This document shows positions 20,395 through 32,500 of a stretch of 64,000 nt of DNA, one piece after another. The translations under genes and the position numbers were made by a program. Below the pieces are notes generated by a model. It was not told the DNA's origin. It did not search any database and worked only from the letters and a program-made list of their open reading frames with translations. This DNA is from Alentia gelatinosa (lineage: Eukaryota > Annelida > Polychaeta > Phyllodocida > Polynoidae), in contig OX465579.1 in assembly GCA_950022655.1 (NCBI GenBank), positions 76,209,193 through 76,273,192 on the forward strand, read 5' to 3'. Position 1 is the stretch's first letter. Each line of letters starts with the position of its first letter.

Positions 20395-20580
20395 CGGTTC
20401 ACCCTTCTCATAAGATCTCACACTCTCTAGGTCGTATTCTCTACAAGGTCGTTCTCACTGCGCTCTGTGGGAGAATAATTCGTAATGCACAAGGCTTAGA
20501 GCCTTGAGAATCCATGGTGGCACACATTATTCCCTCTAGGTGGCATCATTAACTTAGGAATCTTTGGGTTGCATTGCGTT
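20395..20580 (+). mobile_element. Second copy of the 5163-5388 repeat family
   Basis: TTCTCATAAGATCTCACACT through GGGAGAATAATTCGTAATGC and AAGGCTTAGAG align with the reverse complement of 5300-5388. The string TAGGAATCTTTGGGTTGCA (about 20556-20574) is also shared. The associated frame (20226-20507) is open, but the other copy has stops there, so coding is unlikely. Confidence 0.6.
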
Positions 20581-20735
20581 ACTTGCGTTACGTTATTATG
20601 CGTGAGTGATGAAAGGAGAGCTATGTAGCAGCTGGTACTTAATCATGAGAGAGGGATGCAGTGGATGCTTAACAGTACTAGAAGCAATGATACAGAAAAA
20701 TTCACATTTAACTGAATGCTTCCCGGTTGTAAGTG

Positions 20736-20754
20736 CCCCCCCCCCCCCCCCCCC
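20736..20754 (+). repeat. Poly-C tract
   Basis: About 19 consecutive C residues (G on the minus strand), which could form an i-motif or quadruplex and is prone to length change and sequencing error. Confidence 0.85.
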
Positions 20755-20919
20755 TGCTCCACTCGTCCATTTGCTTCCAGAAGCGTCATCAGCGAGGTAC
20801 AAACGCGGGTCAGAGGAGGAAGAGGACGACTCGAAAACAGTGCTGGCCTGTGCTTATATACATATTGACCAACCATTGGTGGCACTAACCCTTACCCCAC
20901 CCTAATCCATTATCCCACT

Positions 20920-21100
20920 CCGCCATCTAACGGCTCGTCGGCGCGTATGCCCGACGCACAGCACATGCGCACCGACGCCAACACTAACCGGAAGTCACGT
21001 GCCCCCTGAGGGCGGAGTCAGCGGAAGGTGGGCTCTCTAGCCGGCCACCACCACCGCTAGTGGTCATAGTGGTCTGGATAGAGGAGTAGGGGCGGGGGTG
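20920..21100. promoter_or_regulatory. CpG-rich promoter-like island with ETS plus E-box
   Basis: The segment is CpG-rich against AT-rich flanks. ACCGGAAGT (20987-20995), a perfect ETS/GABP site, abuts CACGTG (20996-21001), a USF-type E-box, and an NRF-1-like half site CATGCGCAC lies at about 20963. No TATA box is evident and no exon was recognised on either side. It may be the promoter of an unrecognised transcript. Confidence 0.45.
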
Positions 21101-23400
21101 GGGTCCCGCTGCGTTTGTTATATTAGTGTGCAAGTCTTTACTATAGTCTGTTTGTGAACTGTTCAATGGCATCCATGTCACAGGGGCATATAGTGTATAA
21201 TTATTTACTTCAAGAGACATCCTATATTTCGCCTTTAAGTACAAAATGCAAGTCATTTTAAAGGTTGAATAAAATGAAGTCAAGTTGAAAACAAATTAGT
21301 AGGTGGGGCTCAATGTGTACGTGAAATATATATCATTTTGCACCTCACGTTTACTGACCAGCAGCACGGATTCCGTTCATCATTAAGTGACGAAAGAATA
21401 TGCATAAGTCCCTTCGTACTACATGACTTGTTCTAAAATGGCGTTTTAATTACTTCCAGGCATAAAATATAATAAGGAGATATAGCAAGTGTGTCTAAAT
21501 CACATCTGTTCCTTAAGTTTGTTATTTTTGGTCGGAAATATTGAACTCGTTCTTCGAACAATGAGAAAATTTCGGACCAAAACATCCACGAACAGATTTC
21601 ATTCAGCCCCACTTACCCTGTCTTCATATAGTACTAAACATTTGAATGATAAATCTATAGATCACCTATACATTTCCTATAAACCTCAAGCTAATGGAAG
21701 TAGGCCTCGTTTCCATATTAGGTAAGGGCACACTGACCGGAATGCTATATCTTTACTCATTTAGCAATAAAGTACAGGTCACACGGAATCATGTTCAACC
21801 TCTATTTGTTAAAATTTACAAACGCAGTCAGAGGGTGACATGCCGGAAAGAAGACACGAAGCAGTCATATTAATCAAATACCATGCTGAGGGGGTGTTGT
21901 TGTGAATCAACAAGATAAGTTTACGCATTGCTAACGTATCCGAGTGATTTCTGTTAAATGCGAATCTCTGGATGGGGAAGGGAAAGGGGGATTCTTTTCA
22001 AACCAATATCTTGTTGTGAATCCACTATATTTTGTCCGCACTGTTCACTACTACTTTCTTTTGTTTCTATCAAATAAAGATATTTTCCTCTCTTACCGGT
22101 CTAACTATACTGATTAACAATGAAAGCGCCCCACAAATAGAAGAAAAAAAACAGAAACTGATTGGTGTACTAGTCCCCAAATAGTATATACCGCTGAAAC
22201 CTGTATTCTTCTATGAACTGATCATTGTCATCATCAATTTCAGAATTTCCAGAAGTATACCTTGAGACCAAGCAGACCTGTACATAATAGTGTTTTGCAG
22301 CATCTGGACGATAATCACATATGATGCCGTTCGTGGTAACGCAGATAGTAAAATATGCAAAAGCTAACTCCTCAGCAGGTTTCCAGGTAAAGAAGCCACT
22401 ACTATTCCGCGGCCCAATGGTATGGAAAACTTGATAGGCCTGGAAATTAACAACTATTCGTTTTCACCTTGATTTCATAAAAAACCGTGGGAATTCTGGC
22501 TTTATGAAATTGTTCCATACTTATTCCATAGAGTATATTTTAGAAGCCTCTACCAATTCAAATATTGAATCTTTTACTTTTATGACCCATCGTTTGAATC
22601 ATCCACAATAAAAATGTATACTTCCAAATGTTTATATTGATACCGTTTTCGCAGTGTCTTAATGAAGCTTAATATGCATGGGAATGCATGATAATGATAC
22701 AAATTATCATGTTATGAAATGCCATGAGAGATGATCGGTGATTTTAGGAACCACTCCTTTTAATGGGCAAATAGGGCACATATTTATGATCTATCAGAAA
22801 ATGGTTCGGAAATCGGTCATTGAACCCAATAATCCCTTCATCAATGAACCTGGAATCGGTATCCAGGTGTGTGGGTTATGGCAGCTAAGAACGGATATGT
22901 AGTGGTTTTACTGAGGCACCATCCATTTCTAATGTGGACTTGTAATAGATGATAACCAAAAGAAGATCAGAAACGTAGCGAGGGATCAACATGCTAGACA
23001 TTGTCCAGCTTTGAACCGGCATGCTTCTCCCCAGGAGATATTAGTGGGGATATCATATATACGTAACTGATAAGCATGTATATCCGCCTTGTATTCTGAA
23101 GGGTTTCCTTAACTGCCTCTAAAAAATCATTACTAATAACTTTGCTGCCTTGCGACGATATGATAATTGCTCCTAAATTCCACGAATTCATGACTTTAAT
23201 GTATCGTACGACCGATAGACGAATTTTGAAGTTTATTTTCCACCGTTTTGTTTTAGAACTTGGCTTTGTTGAAGGCCAGACCTAACTCTCATTCCTTTCT
23301 GGCCTTACAAAGTCCGTTTCAAACACGAGCTTAAGAAAGGCACTTGTTTAATGACGAGGCAGATGGCTGGTTTGAAGGATTCAAGAAATGCATGGACTTT
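21100..23400. other. Gene-free sequence, nothing recognised
   Basis: AT-rich, with short frames only. No tandem or inverted repeat of note was seen. Confidence 0.4.
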
Positions 23401-24050
23401 CCTCTGGGCGCTAAAAGACAGCGTAACAGACGTGACGAAACGGTGCGGTCATTTGCGCCGTAAATCCAGTCTTTGTGGCGTATTTGAGTAGCGCTTACGG
23501 CGATTATTCATTCCTAAAATCTGTCCCCATCACCATCAAACTTTGACGTCATCACGGCCAGCGTGACGTCATCACGCTATTAGTTTTCTAATTCTATAAC
23601 GCTTGGGTGCGAGGAGGGTGGGAGTCAACATTGTGCGGGTGTCCAACACGAGACGTGAGAAGCTCGGCTAAAAATATCCCGCGCGAGGAGCAGACGACCG
23701 AAAAAAAGAGGCGGGAACGTGAACAAGTGGCGGGAAGGCGGCGAGCGGTGACACTAATCTCCGTCACCACACAATTAAAACCAGTGGTCACGGCGACATG
23801 GATTGGCTTTCAGTCGCTCAGCTTCAATTTCAAGTGGGGTCTGGGAGAAAAGCAGGCCCGCCTTGGGCTTTCATACAGTGCGGATCAGCAACTGTTGGCC
23901 GGGAAAAGCGCGGGAGTAACCAAGGAAACACGCACGAACAGACGGCATTTGGAAGTTTCGCTGGTACCTGGCATGGCATGCCGTACAAAAGCGAATGGCT
24001 CCAATAAGCGGTTCTAAGACATCTACCATTCGCGGTTTACGTCAAAGACG
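23400..24050. promoter_or_regulatory. CpG-rich promoter-like region with tandem CREs and E2F-like sites
   Basis: Two perfect cAMP-response elements TGACGTCA occur at 23544-23551 and 23564-23571, exactly 20 bases apart inside a short tandem TGACGTCATCACG. Downstream are GGCGGGAA at 23710-23717 and 23729-23736, and TTTGCGCC at 23452, all E2F-like. A 136-codon frame at 23607-24017 runs through the CpG-rich stretch but has no domain I recognise and could be open by composition. CREB/ATF and E2F control is inferred from motifs only. Confidence 0.45.
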
Positions 24051-25140
24051 TCAGTGGGCATGCTTAGTGAAGGATTACAACGGCTTAGAGGCTTTACTTG
24101 CAGTAACTACTGTTTGTTTAATCCCAAAGTTAACGACTCTGTCACAATCAAGTCAGAAACTTAATTCTATTTCACTTACTTAATACGTGATATTCTGATC
24201 TGAAGGTACCTTTGTCTTGTTTGTATATTTTTATACACGTTTGATAGTCCACTGATGCAAAGGCATCTGTGGAGTATGGTTAGGACTGAATATGATGTTG
24301 AAAGTGTTCTTCTAGGTGTTTTGGCTTACTTTTTGTATGAAATCTCTGTGAGTGTGAGTGACAGTGAGATTATCAGCTATAGCAGTGTGAAAACGAAAAA
24401 TGTCAAGCCCTGTTTCCTACTGCTGAGGAGAATTCTATAATTTCAGATGGCTCAGAATGTTAAATACTATTGACGTGCATGGTCTTACCGTGCTTTTCCA
24501 TAAATAAATTTAGCTTTTGGCCTTTTACTTGTTTCCCGATATTACACCAACACACTGGTCGTGATCTGACAAACTAAACACCGTACCCCAGCATAACACT
24601 GTTGTGATTGCGGAGATAATGGAGGAGTTTATTGGTACAGCGATCTACCCCCCTCTGCATCAATTAGCTGACTCGCGAGGATTACACTCGCTCTATGCCA
24701 CGGCAAGATAACAGATGCAATTCAATACGACAGCAAAAAGCTGAGACCACGTAATTCAAATCATCAAATACCTCAGTTTGATAACTCTTCGTGAATTGCT
24801 GTAAAAGTGACTATACCCTAGCGGTTTCTTCCCCAGACTAAAAAAGAAGTAAACATTGACAAAGGAAAGTCTCTCTGACATAGACCTGTTCCCATTGGCC
24901 AATTATTCTGCACAGCTTTTCAGTCCTGTAGCTCCAACTGACTATTTAGAAGTATCGACGCAAAGAGACAGCTTGTGAAATAGGCACCGATATGTTGGTA
25001 AAGATCATATAATGAGGCCTTCACAGGCTGATTACCTTACTGAGTGATAGAATCAAAATGCTTTGTTTTCGTCAGTGATCCTGAAGGTTTTAGCAAGTAA
25101 TTAAATCTGTATAAACCCTTAAAATGTGGGGTGCATGAAG
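24050..25140. other. Gene-free sequence, nothing recognised
   Basis: Short frames only, with no repeats of note. Confidence 0.4.
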
Positions 25141-25325
25141 GAAGGATGATGGGGAAGGGGAAGGATTAGAGGTAGGTTAAAGTTGAGATGGAAGGAACGG
25201 GGTAAGGGAAGGGTCAGGATCTAGGGAAAGGGAAAAGGTTAGAGGGGAGGTAGGGTTAGGGGGTAATTTGAGGTAGGGCAGAGAGGACGCGTAAGAGAGG
25301 ACTTTAGGGATAGATGAGGATGGAT
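25140..25325 (+). repeat. G-rich tract with quadruplex potential
   Basis: Runs such as GGGGAAGGGGAAGG and GGGTTAGGGGG give many closely spaced G-triplets on the plus strand. One GGGTTAGGG resembles a telomere unit, but it is isolated. Confidence 0.5.
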
Positions 25326-25511
25326 ATGGTGCTTAAAATCGGACACCAGCTGCCGCCGATTCATCATGATAGACCTCCGGACACACTAGGATTAGAAATG
25401 GCAAAATCGTGGTGTATCGGGATATTTTCGAAGATAGCCTATCGATCGGTATCGCAGTGCATCGGAGCGGCTTCAGTGGAACAAGGAAGGTGACCCCAGT
25501 ACCGATGCTGC

Positions 25512-25565
25512 CAGGGAGCTGTTTCAAAACGTGGGTTAAGTCTATGGTTTTGAAACAGCTCCCTG
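25512..25565. repeat. Perfect 19-bp hairpin with 16-base loop
   Basis: CAGGGAGCTGTTTCAAAAC (25512-25530) is the exact reverse complement of 25547-25565. It may be a collapsed MITE terminus or a foldback transcript hairpin. The arms are shorter than a typical microRNA precursor. Confidence 0.8.
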
Positions 25566-27392
25566 CTCATGAATCAAACAGTGCAGTGATGCAAATTTCA
25601 TTTGGAATTTATTATTGAAATATACTATGAAATATTAAGAAATATTACATAGATATAAATACTCTTTTACTAGTATATGCAAGACAATATCACATTATCT
25701 TTCAGACAATAGAACAATCAAATTGAAAATATAATAATCATAATTCCGAATCGGCAAGGCAATCATAAGGTCTATGGGTGTGTACCGGGAGGGCAGTGGG
25801 TGCTCGGTTTAAGAAGCTGACCGGGTTTTAAATAATAAAATTGTCCATAACTATTTCTCTAACGACCAATAAAATATTCAAATAGGATGAGTCGAAGACG
25901 GTGTCCGTAAGGGGACCTCTCCAGTGAATATCAAAAAGAAATATACCCGGTCGACCAATCTGTGGTCTATGAATAGTTCCACACGGTCTCACACTGTGAT
26001 TAATAGCTTTGCCTTATGCGGGGACCTCAAATGGTCTGCCCGGGCGAAATGGAACACCCAGGAAACACCGAACTGTTCAATTTCCTCAAACATCTTGATT
26101 GTTACAAGAACGGTGCGGGTTGGGGGCTATTCACTGGTCCTACCATAGGGTCTCCCTCAAACAGCTTCTTCCATTATTAATACTACTATCTTAATAAAAG
26201 AGACACAGAGACAGATACCCATTGAATTCACTAGAATCTGTCATTGCGACGGAAATTAGGAGGATTGTTTTGGGTTCGTGGACTGTTTCCTTTATGTGGA
26301 TCTAATAAGTTACCACGGCGTTTTCTTCGTGAAGATAATGATAATAATGAACAGAAAGAAATTGACAAATGGGTCCCCTGATTAATAGGAATATCTCCAG
26401 GGAACTTTGAAAGAGCTGCAAAACATTCATGGTAAAATCAATTCAAATTCTGAATTGATTTTAAAAAGGTTAAGGAACTAATCTTAATCATTTTCAGTCA
26501 GAGGGTTCTATCAATGAACACATCTGGTTGGTCCTTCGTGGATCATTTTTACCAACCACTCCATCGTAGACAATCCCACATATATGTCTTTTTTAACCTT
26601 TTTCCCTGAAATCCTTGGATTACTACATATCCATTGTATATTGTGTGATCTATATCTAAATATTAACTGGAAGACGTCGAAGCGAAAAGTCTGACTTAAA
26701 TATAAAGTAAAACAAATCGAGCGTAGCCGCGATTCTGGGGCCCGTTTTTATCTTTAACTGTCGTTGGGGATGGCATGCCCAACGAAGGAGCCCTTTATGG
26801 ACTATCTATTAAGTGAGGTCATCATTCACGTTCTATCACCCATGTTGTAGGGAACTCCTCGTTTATAGTCTCTTTCGAGTGACCCTGATGACAAAGACAC
26901 TTTGGAGGAGACTTGAACTAGGGTTTTTAATGGTGGTGCCACACTATGATATTTTTGGGAACTAATTTCATGATTTATAAATGTATCTGAATCTGACTAA
27001 CTATCTCAGATATTTTCCCTCTAACACCGCCAGTTTGTATTTGAGTCAAGAACAAACATATTTCTGCCAGTTTGAATCGATAAATAATACTGGTTCTGTT
27101 AATTTTATTCAACCACGACACCCTAGGGGGTGTCAGCCGCTAAGAGACTATTGACAATAAAAAAATAAAAAAATTGATGAAATTCAAGGGAACGATACAT
27201 CATGGATCGTCGGCTACAACTGTCCTTTCCCAGGATAGATCGATGAATTTGTAAAGTTCAAAGATGATATGACCACACCACCTGAAAATGATCGTCCTTG
27301 GATGCCGCTCTATAGGTGTCGTTATCCTTTCATTACTCCTTTGCTCTATCCTCTCTCAGTCCCTACTTTCAGTGTCGTTGCAAGCTCTCTTG
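25566..27392. other. Gene-free AT-rich sequence
   Basis: No coding or repeat structure recognised. Confidence 0.4.
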
Positions 27393-27860
27393 TTAACCCT
27401 TTCTGGCAGGACGATGCCATATGGCATTCCCCTAGCCGTGGCAGGATAATGCCATATGGCATTCCCGTATGGAATGGATCAGCAATGCTATATTTTTTCC
27501 TTTGTAACTTTTTGAAAAATTATCAGAGAATTATGAAAATTTTATGACATACTAGTCTAAGTGTTGCCAGTAAGTCATCAGAATATCGGAAAGTTCCGAT
27601 AAAAAATACAGATTTACTGGGATTTCTAAGTTCGTTATTTCATCTAATAACATTGCCCACAAAAGTGGGCCTTACAAAGGCCACATTTGGTTCTGGTACC
27701 TGCTGTAGTATGGGTACATGGTGAATGATGTGTGGCTCTTGAAGGGTTAAACATCCACGTTTAGATTTAAAAGCTCTTCGTGCCTCACCGGGGGAAACAC
27801 TAAGGGAGCGGGGATATGAGCCATAGTGAGCGATCCACAAATAACTTCCTCAGCCATCCA
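27393..27860 (-). mobile_element. piggyBac-like transposon relic, 3' end
   Basis: TTAA (27393-27396) is followed by CCCTTTCTGGCAGGACGATG, the classic piggyBac arrangement of a TTAA target then CCCTTT terminus. Inside, a GCCATATGGCATTCCC palindrome occurs twice (about 27415-27431 and 27451-27467), like piggyBac subterminal repeats. On the minus strand a frame ending near 27643 reads TKCGLCKAHFCGQCY then stop, a C-x2-C-x4-C-x2-C pattern consistent with the piggyBac C-terminal Cys-rich domain. Upstream coding is frameshifted and unrecognisable beyond about 27850. The element is therefore dead and 5'-truncated. Confidence 0.6.
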
Positions 27861-28069
27861 TGCCCATGAGGAACTATAAATAGCCATCACGTTTTCAAGG
27901 CCTTTGTCTCTTGCAACACTCCCTTCGCTCTTAACAGCCCGGGTGGCGCCGGCCGACCAGGGATATACATTTGCTCAAGATAGAATCCTTTTAGGAATAG
28001 CCTGGCTTAAACTGCTAATATGAGGGCAGGAATCGAGGGGTGTCGGGCGCATATCAGCAACGGATGTCT

Positions 28070-28310
28070 CTGACAGTTGATGTGAATGGGGTGAGAAGCT
28101 TGCGACTAAGTCAGACTAAATGGGGTGAGTGGCTTGAGACTACGGTAATATGAATGTTGTAAGTGGACAGTGGTGAGTGGAACAGTATTATGGCAATCTG
28201 AATGGGGTGAGTAGGGCAGGACTAAGGAGACCTGATTGAGGTGAGTGCGTTGAGACTATAGTAATTTGAATGTTGGGAGGATTGAATAGAACTGAACGAG
28301 AGTTAGTCTG
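28070..28310 (+). repeat. Degenerate minisatellite, left block
   Basis: Diverged units contain GGGGTGAGTGG, TTGAGACTA and GTAATATGAATGTTG. The same words recur in the block at 28950-29120. Confidence 0.65.
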
Positions 28311-28949
28311 GCTAGTGTCTATGCCATGACGGGCAGGTCGTGAATCACTTCTTAGTTCCTCCTATTTGATCGTGTGCGTCGATATCCACACTGCCACTGC
28401 CTTTCTGAAACGACATCAAAATACTCGTAGTTTAGCAACTGGTTTGTTTGCGTTTAGAAACATCGAAATAGAGAATCGAAAGCTTAATTGATGATTGTGA
28501 CAGTCTGATATATGTTGATACTCAACTGATTATACTATTCGCACACTTTTACACATTGATATTTAAATTACTGCAATGAAACCAAACTGTGTTAAGTTGT
28601 ATTGCTTCGGCAGGCTACACATATAACATGGTCGTAACTGCATTTTGGTGAGTTTCTAATGACGCAATCATAACTCGATTTCCTGAAGTGTGTACTTATT
28701 GTTGATATCAGAATGACGTTTAGGATGGGGCTGGTTTCATAAATCACTCGTAATATTGTCTAACATGCTAGAAAACAATTGAATGGGCGCTTTGAGTGCA
28801 ACCGGAACTCTTTTCTTAATAGCTCACAATCTGGTCACTGATTGGTCAATTTCTTCATTACCCTTATGGCATAAAACATGTCACGGCCTGCTGCATAAAA
28901 CTAGTCAATGTTAAGCCTATGGCCATTTTTTATTAGGGGTAGGATAAAC
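28311..28949. other. Unique block interrupting a minisatellite
   Basis: No repeat units are seen here although they resume at about 28950. It may be an old insertion, but I found no terminal repeats or target duplication. Confidence 0.4.
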
Positions 28950-29120
28950 AATGTTATGGCAATCTAAATGGGCACGACTAAGACAGCCTCAGTGGGGTTA
29001 GCTTGTTAAGACTATGGTGATATGAATGTTGTAAGTGGGTCGAACTATGGTGATGTAAATGTGGACCAATATTATGGTAAACTTAATGGAGGGAGTAGGT
29101 CAGGACTATGGTTCCCAGAA
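28950..29120 (+). repeat. Degenerate minisatellite, right block
   Basis: TTATGGCAATCTAAATGGG, ACTATGGTGATATGAATG and TTGTAAGTGGG match words of the 28070-28310 block. Confidence 0.65.
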
Positions 29121-32100
29121 TGTGGTTAACTGTGGAGTTAACTTTCTCTGAAAATGTATGCTACGCCAAACATACCATCTCGATATCTGTATTTTTTATC
29201 ATAAAGAAATGAAATAAACGATGTTTAAACAAAAAGAACACCTTGCGGCATCAAGCCTCAATGCAATGTTTTGCCGTTTAAGTGTTTGAATACATTGCTC
29301 TATCAATTTTATATCCTTTTTTTTTTCTTGAGATATCTGTTGACTATTCTAGTCGGGTATTTTCGTAGAACTCACCCCATGATGTAAGTAAAATGGTAGG
29401 TTAGCAAGTTAACTTAGTATAGAATTTAGAATTAAAAAATGACATGCTTGTATTTGAAGTTTTCCCACATTTTCATATGCTGCCTGTACTTGTTTTTTTG
29501 GTTTTTTTTCTTTACAGATCTTTATTTCCTTCAATGAGTTATCATTGTTCTTCCAACAAATCTCGATCGGAATGTCGAACATATATATATACAGATGGAA
29601 TCAAATAGACATAGAATGTATCGATAAGTGATGATAATAGTTGGTCATTAGCATAGTGCACTGGGATATACAGTGTAGGATTTAAGCCACATCTCCATTT
29701 ATTGCTTGTTCCTAAACGTATTTTCATGTACTGCTCGTACATGAATTTATGCGAAATTTGCAAATACATACTGATTTTACCTGAAGTTTTGCTACATTTT
29801 CATGTACTACTTGAACTGGGAGCTATACCAGACGTTCTTACATTTTTAACCTGAAGTTATTCCACATTTACATATACTACTTATATCCGGAGTTATACCA
29901 GAGTTCTGTATACTGCTTGTACCTGGAGGTATGCCACATTTTCATATGCTTCTTACACGTATGTCTGAGCCACCGCCACCTCCCAGGATACCTACTACTT
30001 AATTGCTTGAAAGAACATTGTATATTTCACAGTGGTGCCATCTTGGTGACTTCAAATATTGACAAATATGAATCTAAACTAGTTCCTTGGGACATATTCT
30101 GATGCCAGATCAAATATAACACCATATCCAGTTTGTGGTCACCAGGAAGAATATACCTACTTAAATTTGTTTGAGCCACATAGGAAATGTAGTGAAAAAT
30201 ATCAATTCAATCAGTTTATTTATAGACAAGAACAGTGGCATATGGTTTTTAGCACTTAGAGGGGTAGTATTCCCATGGCTATATGCAATATTGTGTGAGA
30301 GTGACACAGGCTTTCAATGGGAATCGAAACATTTTGGAGCATTTTTGTTAAGGTATATTGATAATATGGTATCAATCTCTTGGTGAGAAGCTAATATAGT
30401 ACACATGTGTCCTATTACGCCTAAGGATCATGATATACAACTTCATTGAAAAGAATAAGGATTTTATGTATCATGATAAATCATATATCATGATAATCAT
30501 ATATCATGATAAGTTGAATGATTAGTACCTTTGACTAATGTGAACACCAGCAGAGTACCAGTAAAATCCAGTACTTAAGCTTATGGGGATGGTTCTGTCG
30601 TATGTTGTCTTATCTCATTCGCCCAAACTTGTTCGGTGTATCATCTACTGAGTGAGCTAAATGTCTGTAAAATTCTGTCCATATAAATGTTGGATTGGAT
30701 GCTTTTTCATCTTTAGTAAGTGTGAATTGATAAATGCAGGAACATGCTGACTCCATATTCCTGACACAGCATCAGAATAATGATGTTATTCTGGTAAACA
30801 ATTCTATGGCCAAAAACCATGCCTAACCGACCGGCAGTGGGGACATCAGCAGTGCTTACCTAAGCTAATTATTCTACTAATGTTGATTTACTGCTGAGAC
30901 AGAATCATTGCACATAACCCCGGGCTATTTGGGATAAATGGTGATTGTAATCAATGCTTTGTGTACCATGTATTCTCTCTCCACCATTAGTAATAGTTAG
31001 GCCTATTGTCTATTGTTACTAATAATAGACCAGCTTGGTATTGCCCTGCTTCTCATTGACATAACCAGAGGGTAGTTCAATATTTCGGGACAGTGAGAAA
31101 GATAAGTACAGTGCTAGAAAGGTTCGTTGGAACACAATGACAATGATGGGAGAGTTACCACGTTAAATAAGTGTTGTCCATATTGTATTGTCCTTACCCT
31201 GACTTTAATCCTTCAGAAGGAATGTTCATCATGCAAGCCATCCTCCGATTGGTTCCTTGATGTATCTCTCTCGGGCCCTGGTGGAGGTGCCGAGTTAGAA
31301 TCAGTGGTAATCAGCTTGTTCTGGTTTCAAACCCTGGACAAGACTAATTTTGTTGATTTTGTTTCTCTTTCACTTTTATTTAATTCTATCATTTAATGGC
31401 AAAAGAACTATTATTTACATATAATTGTTAGACACTCTGAAGAATATTATTTTAAAAAGTGAGTGCATTGATTAGATAGTGGTTAGTTAGACAGATTTAT
31501 TTAACATCCTGGAAGGACATTCCAAGTCTCCATTCTTCTCCCTGTCCTTTGAAAGGACAATCCATGTTTATCTAACGCGGTCCTTCCTATGACAGTCACA
31601 GGACTACCATTTCACATGACACAACTAGGAGAATCCTTCCAGATATTAAACGGCCCCCTGGTGTCTGCAAGGAAGCTTTATGATCCACCTGTTCCTAATT
31701 CCCTTCTTATGATTTATAAATCGGGTAAATTATAGCCATGGGATATGGGACACGGATGTATAGAATATGGATATTAGGTATTTTGTATGAAAATGCACTC
31801 TCCATACAGATTCAGCACAGTCTTTTACAGATCTTTTGAGCAATATCGTATGTACCATACATAGTTATTGTATTTGTAATTCAAGGGCCACAAATTTCAA
31901 GGGTACTATAACAAAGACAGAAAGCGCAGTGTCTTCCTTGACTGAAAGCTGTGGAAAGAGATTTGATCAAATGTGAATTGCCTCAGGTTGGAAATCAAGC
32001 ATGAAAAGTGATAAATATTCAAAGATTCAATTGATTAAATCATTTGATAACACCACATGGCATCATTCCTGTTTCTCGGCAAGGGCATTATCCGACTTGC

Positions 32101-32257
32101 CAGCTTTTAGGTGCTATCTACATTGTTGAAATGTTTTAAAAGTATATGAATTAGTGTTCAGTAGATTTGCATTGAAGAATTGCCTCACCCTAAAGAAATC
32201 TGTCAGTGAATTCCATAGACTGCATGTAGGTCTCGAATAATTGGTGAGGGTTCAGTT
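29121..32257. other. Gene-free AT-rich sequence
   Basis: Mostly featureless. It includes a TATCATGATAA palindrome cluster near 30430-30515 and a weak tRNA-like TGGTTTCAAACCCTGG at about 31322. No convincing coding sequence was seen. Confidence 0.4.
30428..30515. repeat. Cluster of ATCATGAT palindromes
   Basis: The word ATCATGAT occurs four times in under 90 bases, with ATATCATGATAA repeated twice about 19 bases apart. Confidence 0.6.
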
Positions 32258-32260
32258 TTA

Positions 32261-32500
32261 GGCCCGTGTCCATTGGTCACACCGATCTTCATGTCAGGAA
32301 CCGCCGATCGATTAGGGCTGAGCTCCCGATACCCTATTATAGACCTTGCGATGCGTGCATTGGGGTGCATCATCTGGTGTATTGTAGCCGTGTATTGGCT
32401 ACGGAATAAAGTTGACTTTCCAACGCGAGGTCAATTTCATGTCAGGAGAGATATCATAAGACCTTACGGAGTGTATCGGGATCTCAGTGGACGCCGGGAA
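32261..32500. mobile_element. PIF/Harbinger-like MITE with TTA target duplication
   Basis: The unit starts GGCCCGTGTCCATTGGTCAC and ends with the imperfect complement TCAGTGGACGCCGGGAA. It is flanked by TTA at 32258-32260 and 32501-32503. The TWA target duplication and GGCCCG terminus are those of Harbinger-type elements. The terminus is related to that of the tandem pair at 38762-39327. There is no coding capacity (240 bases). Confidence 0.65.

Noticed and set aside
23607..24017. A 136-codon frame in a CpG-rich region as a gene
   Set aside because: No recognised motif, and CpG-rich DNA has few stops. It was kept only as part of the promoter-like feature.
25245..25275. Telomere-like GGGTTAGGG
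   Set aside because: Only a single unit within a generic G-rich tract, with no array.
27397..27746. A 350-base piggyBac MITE ending at the TTAA near 27743
   Set aside because: The minus-strand Cys-rich coding appears to run across that TTAA, so the match AAGGG-TTAA there is probably chance and the element extended further.
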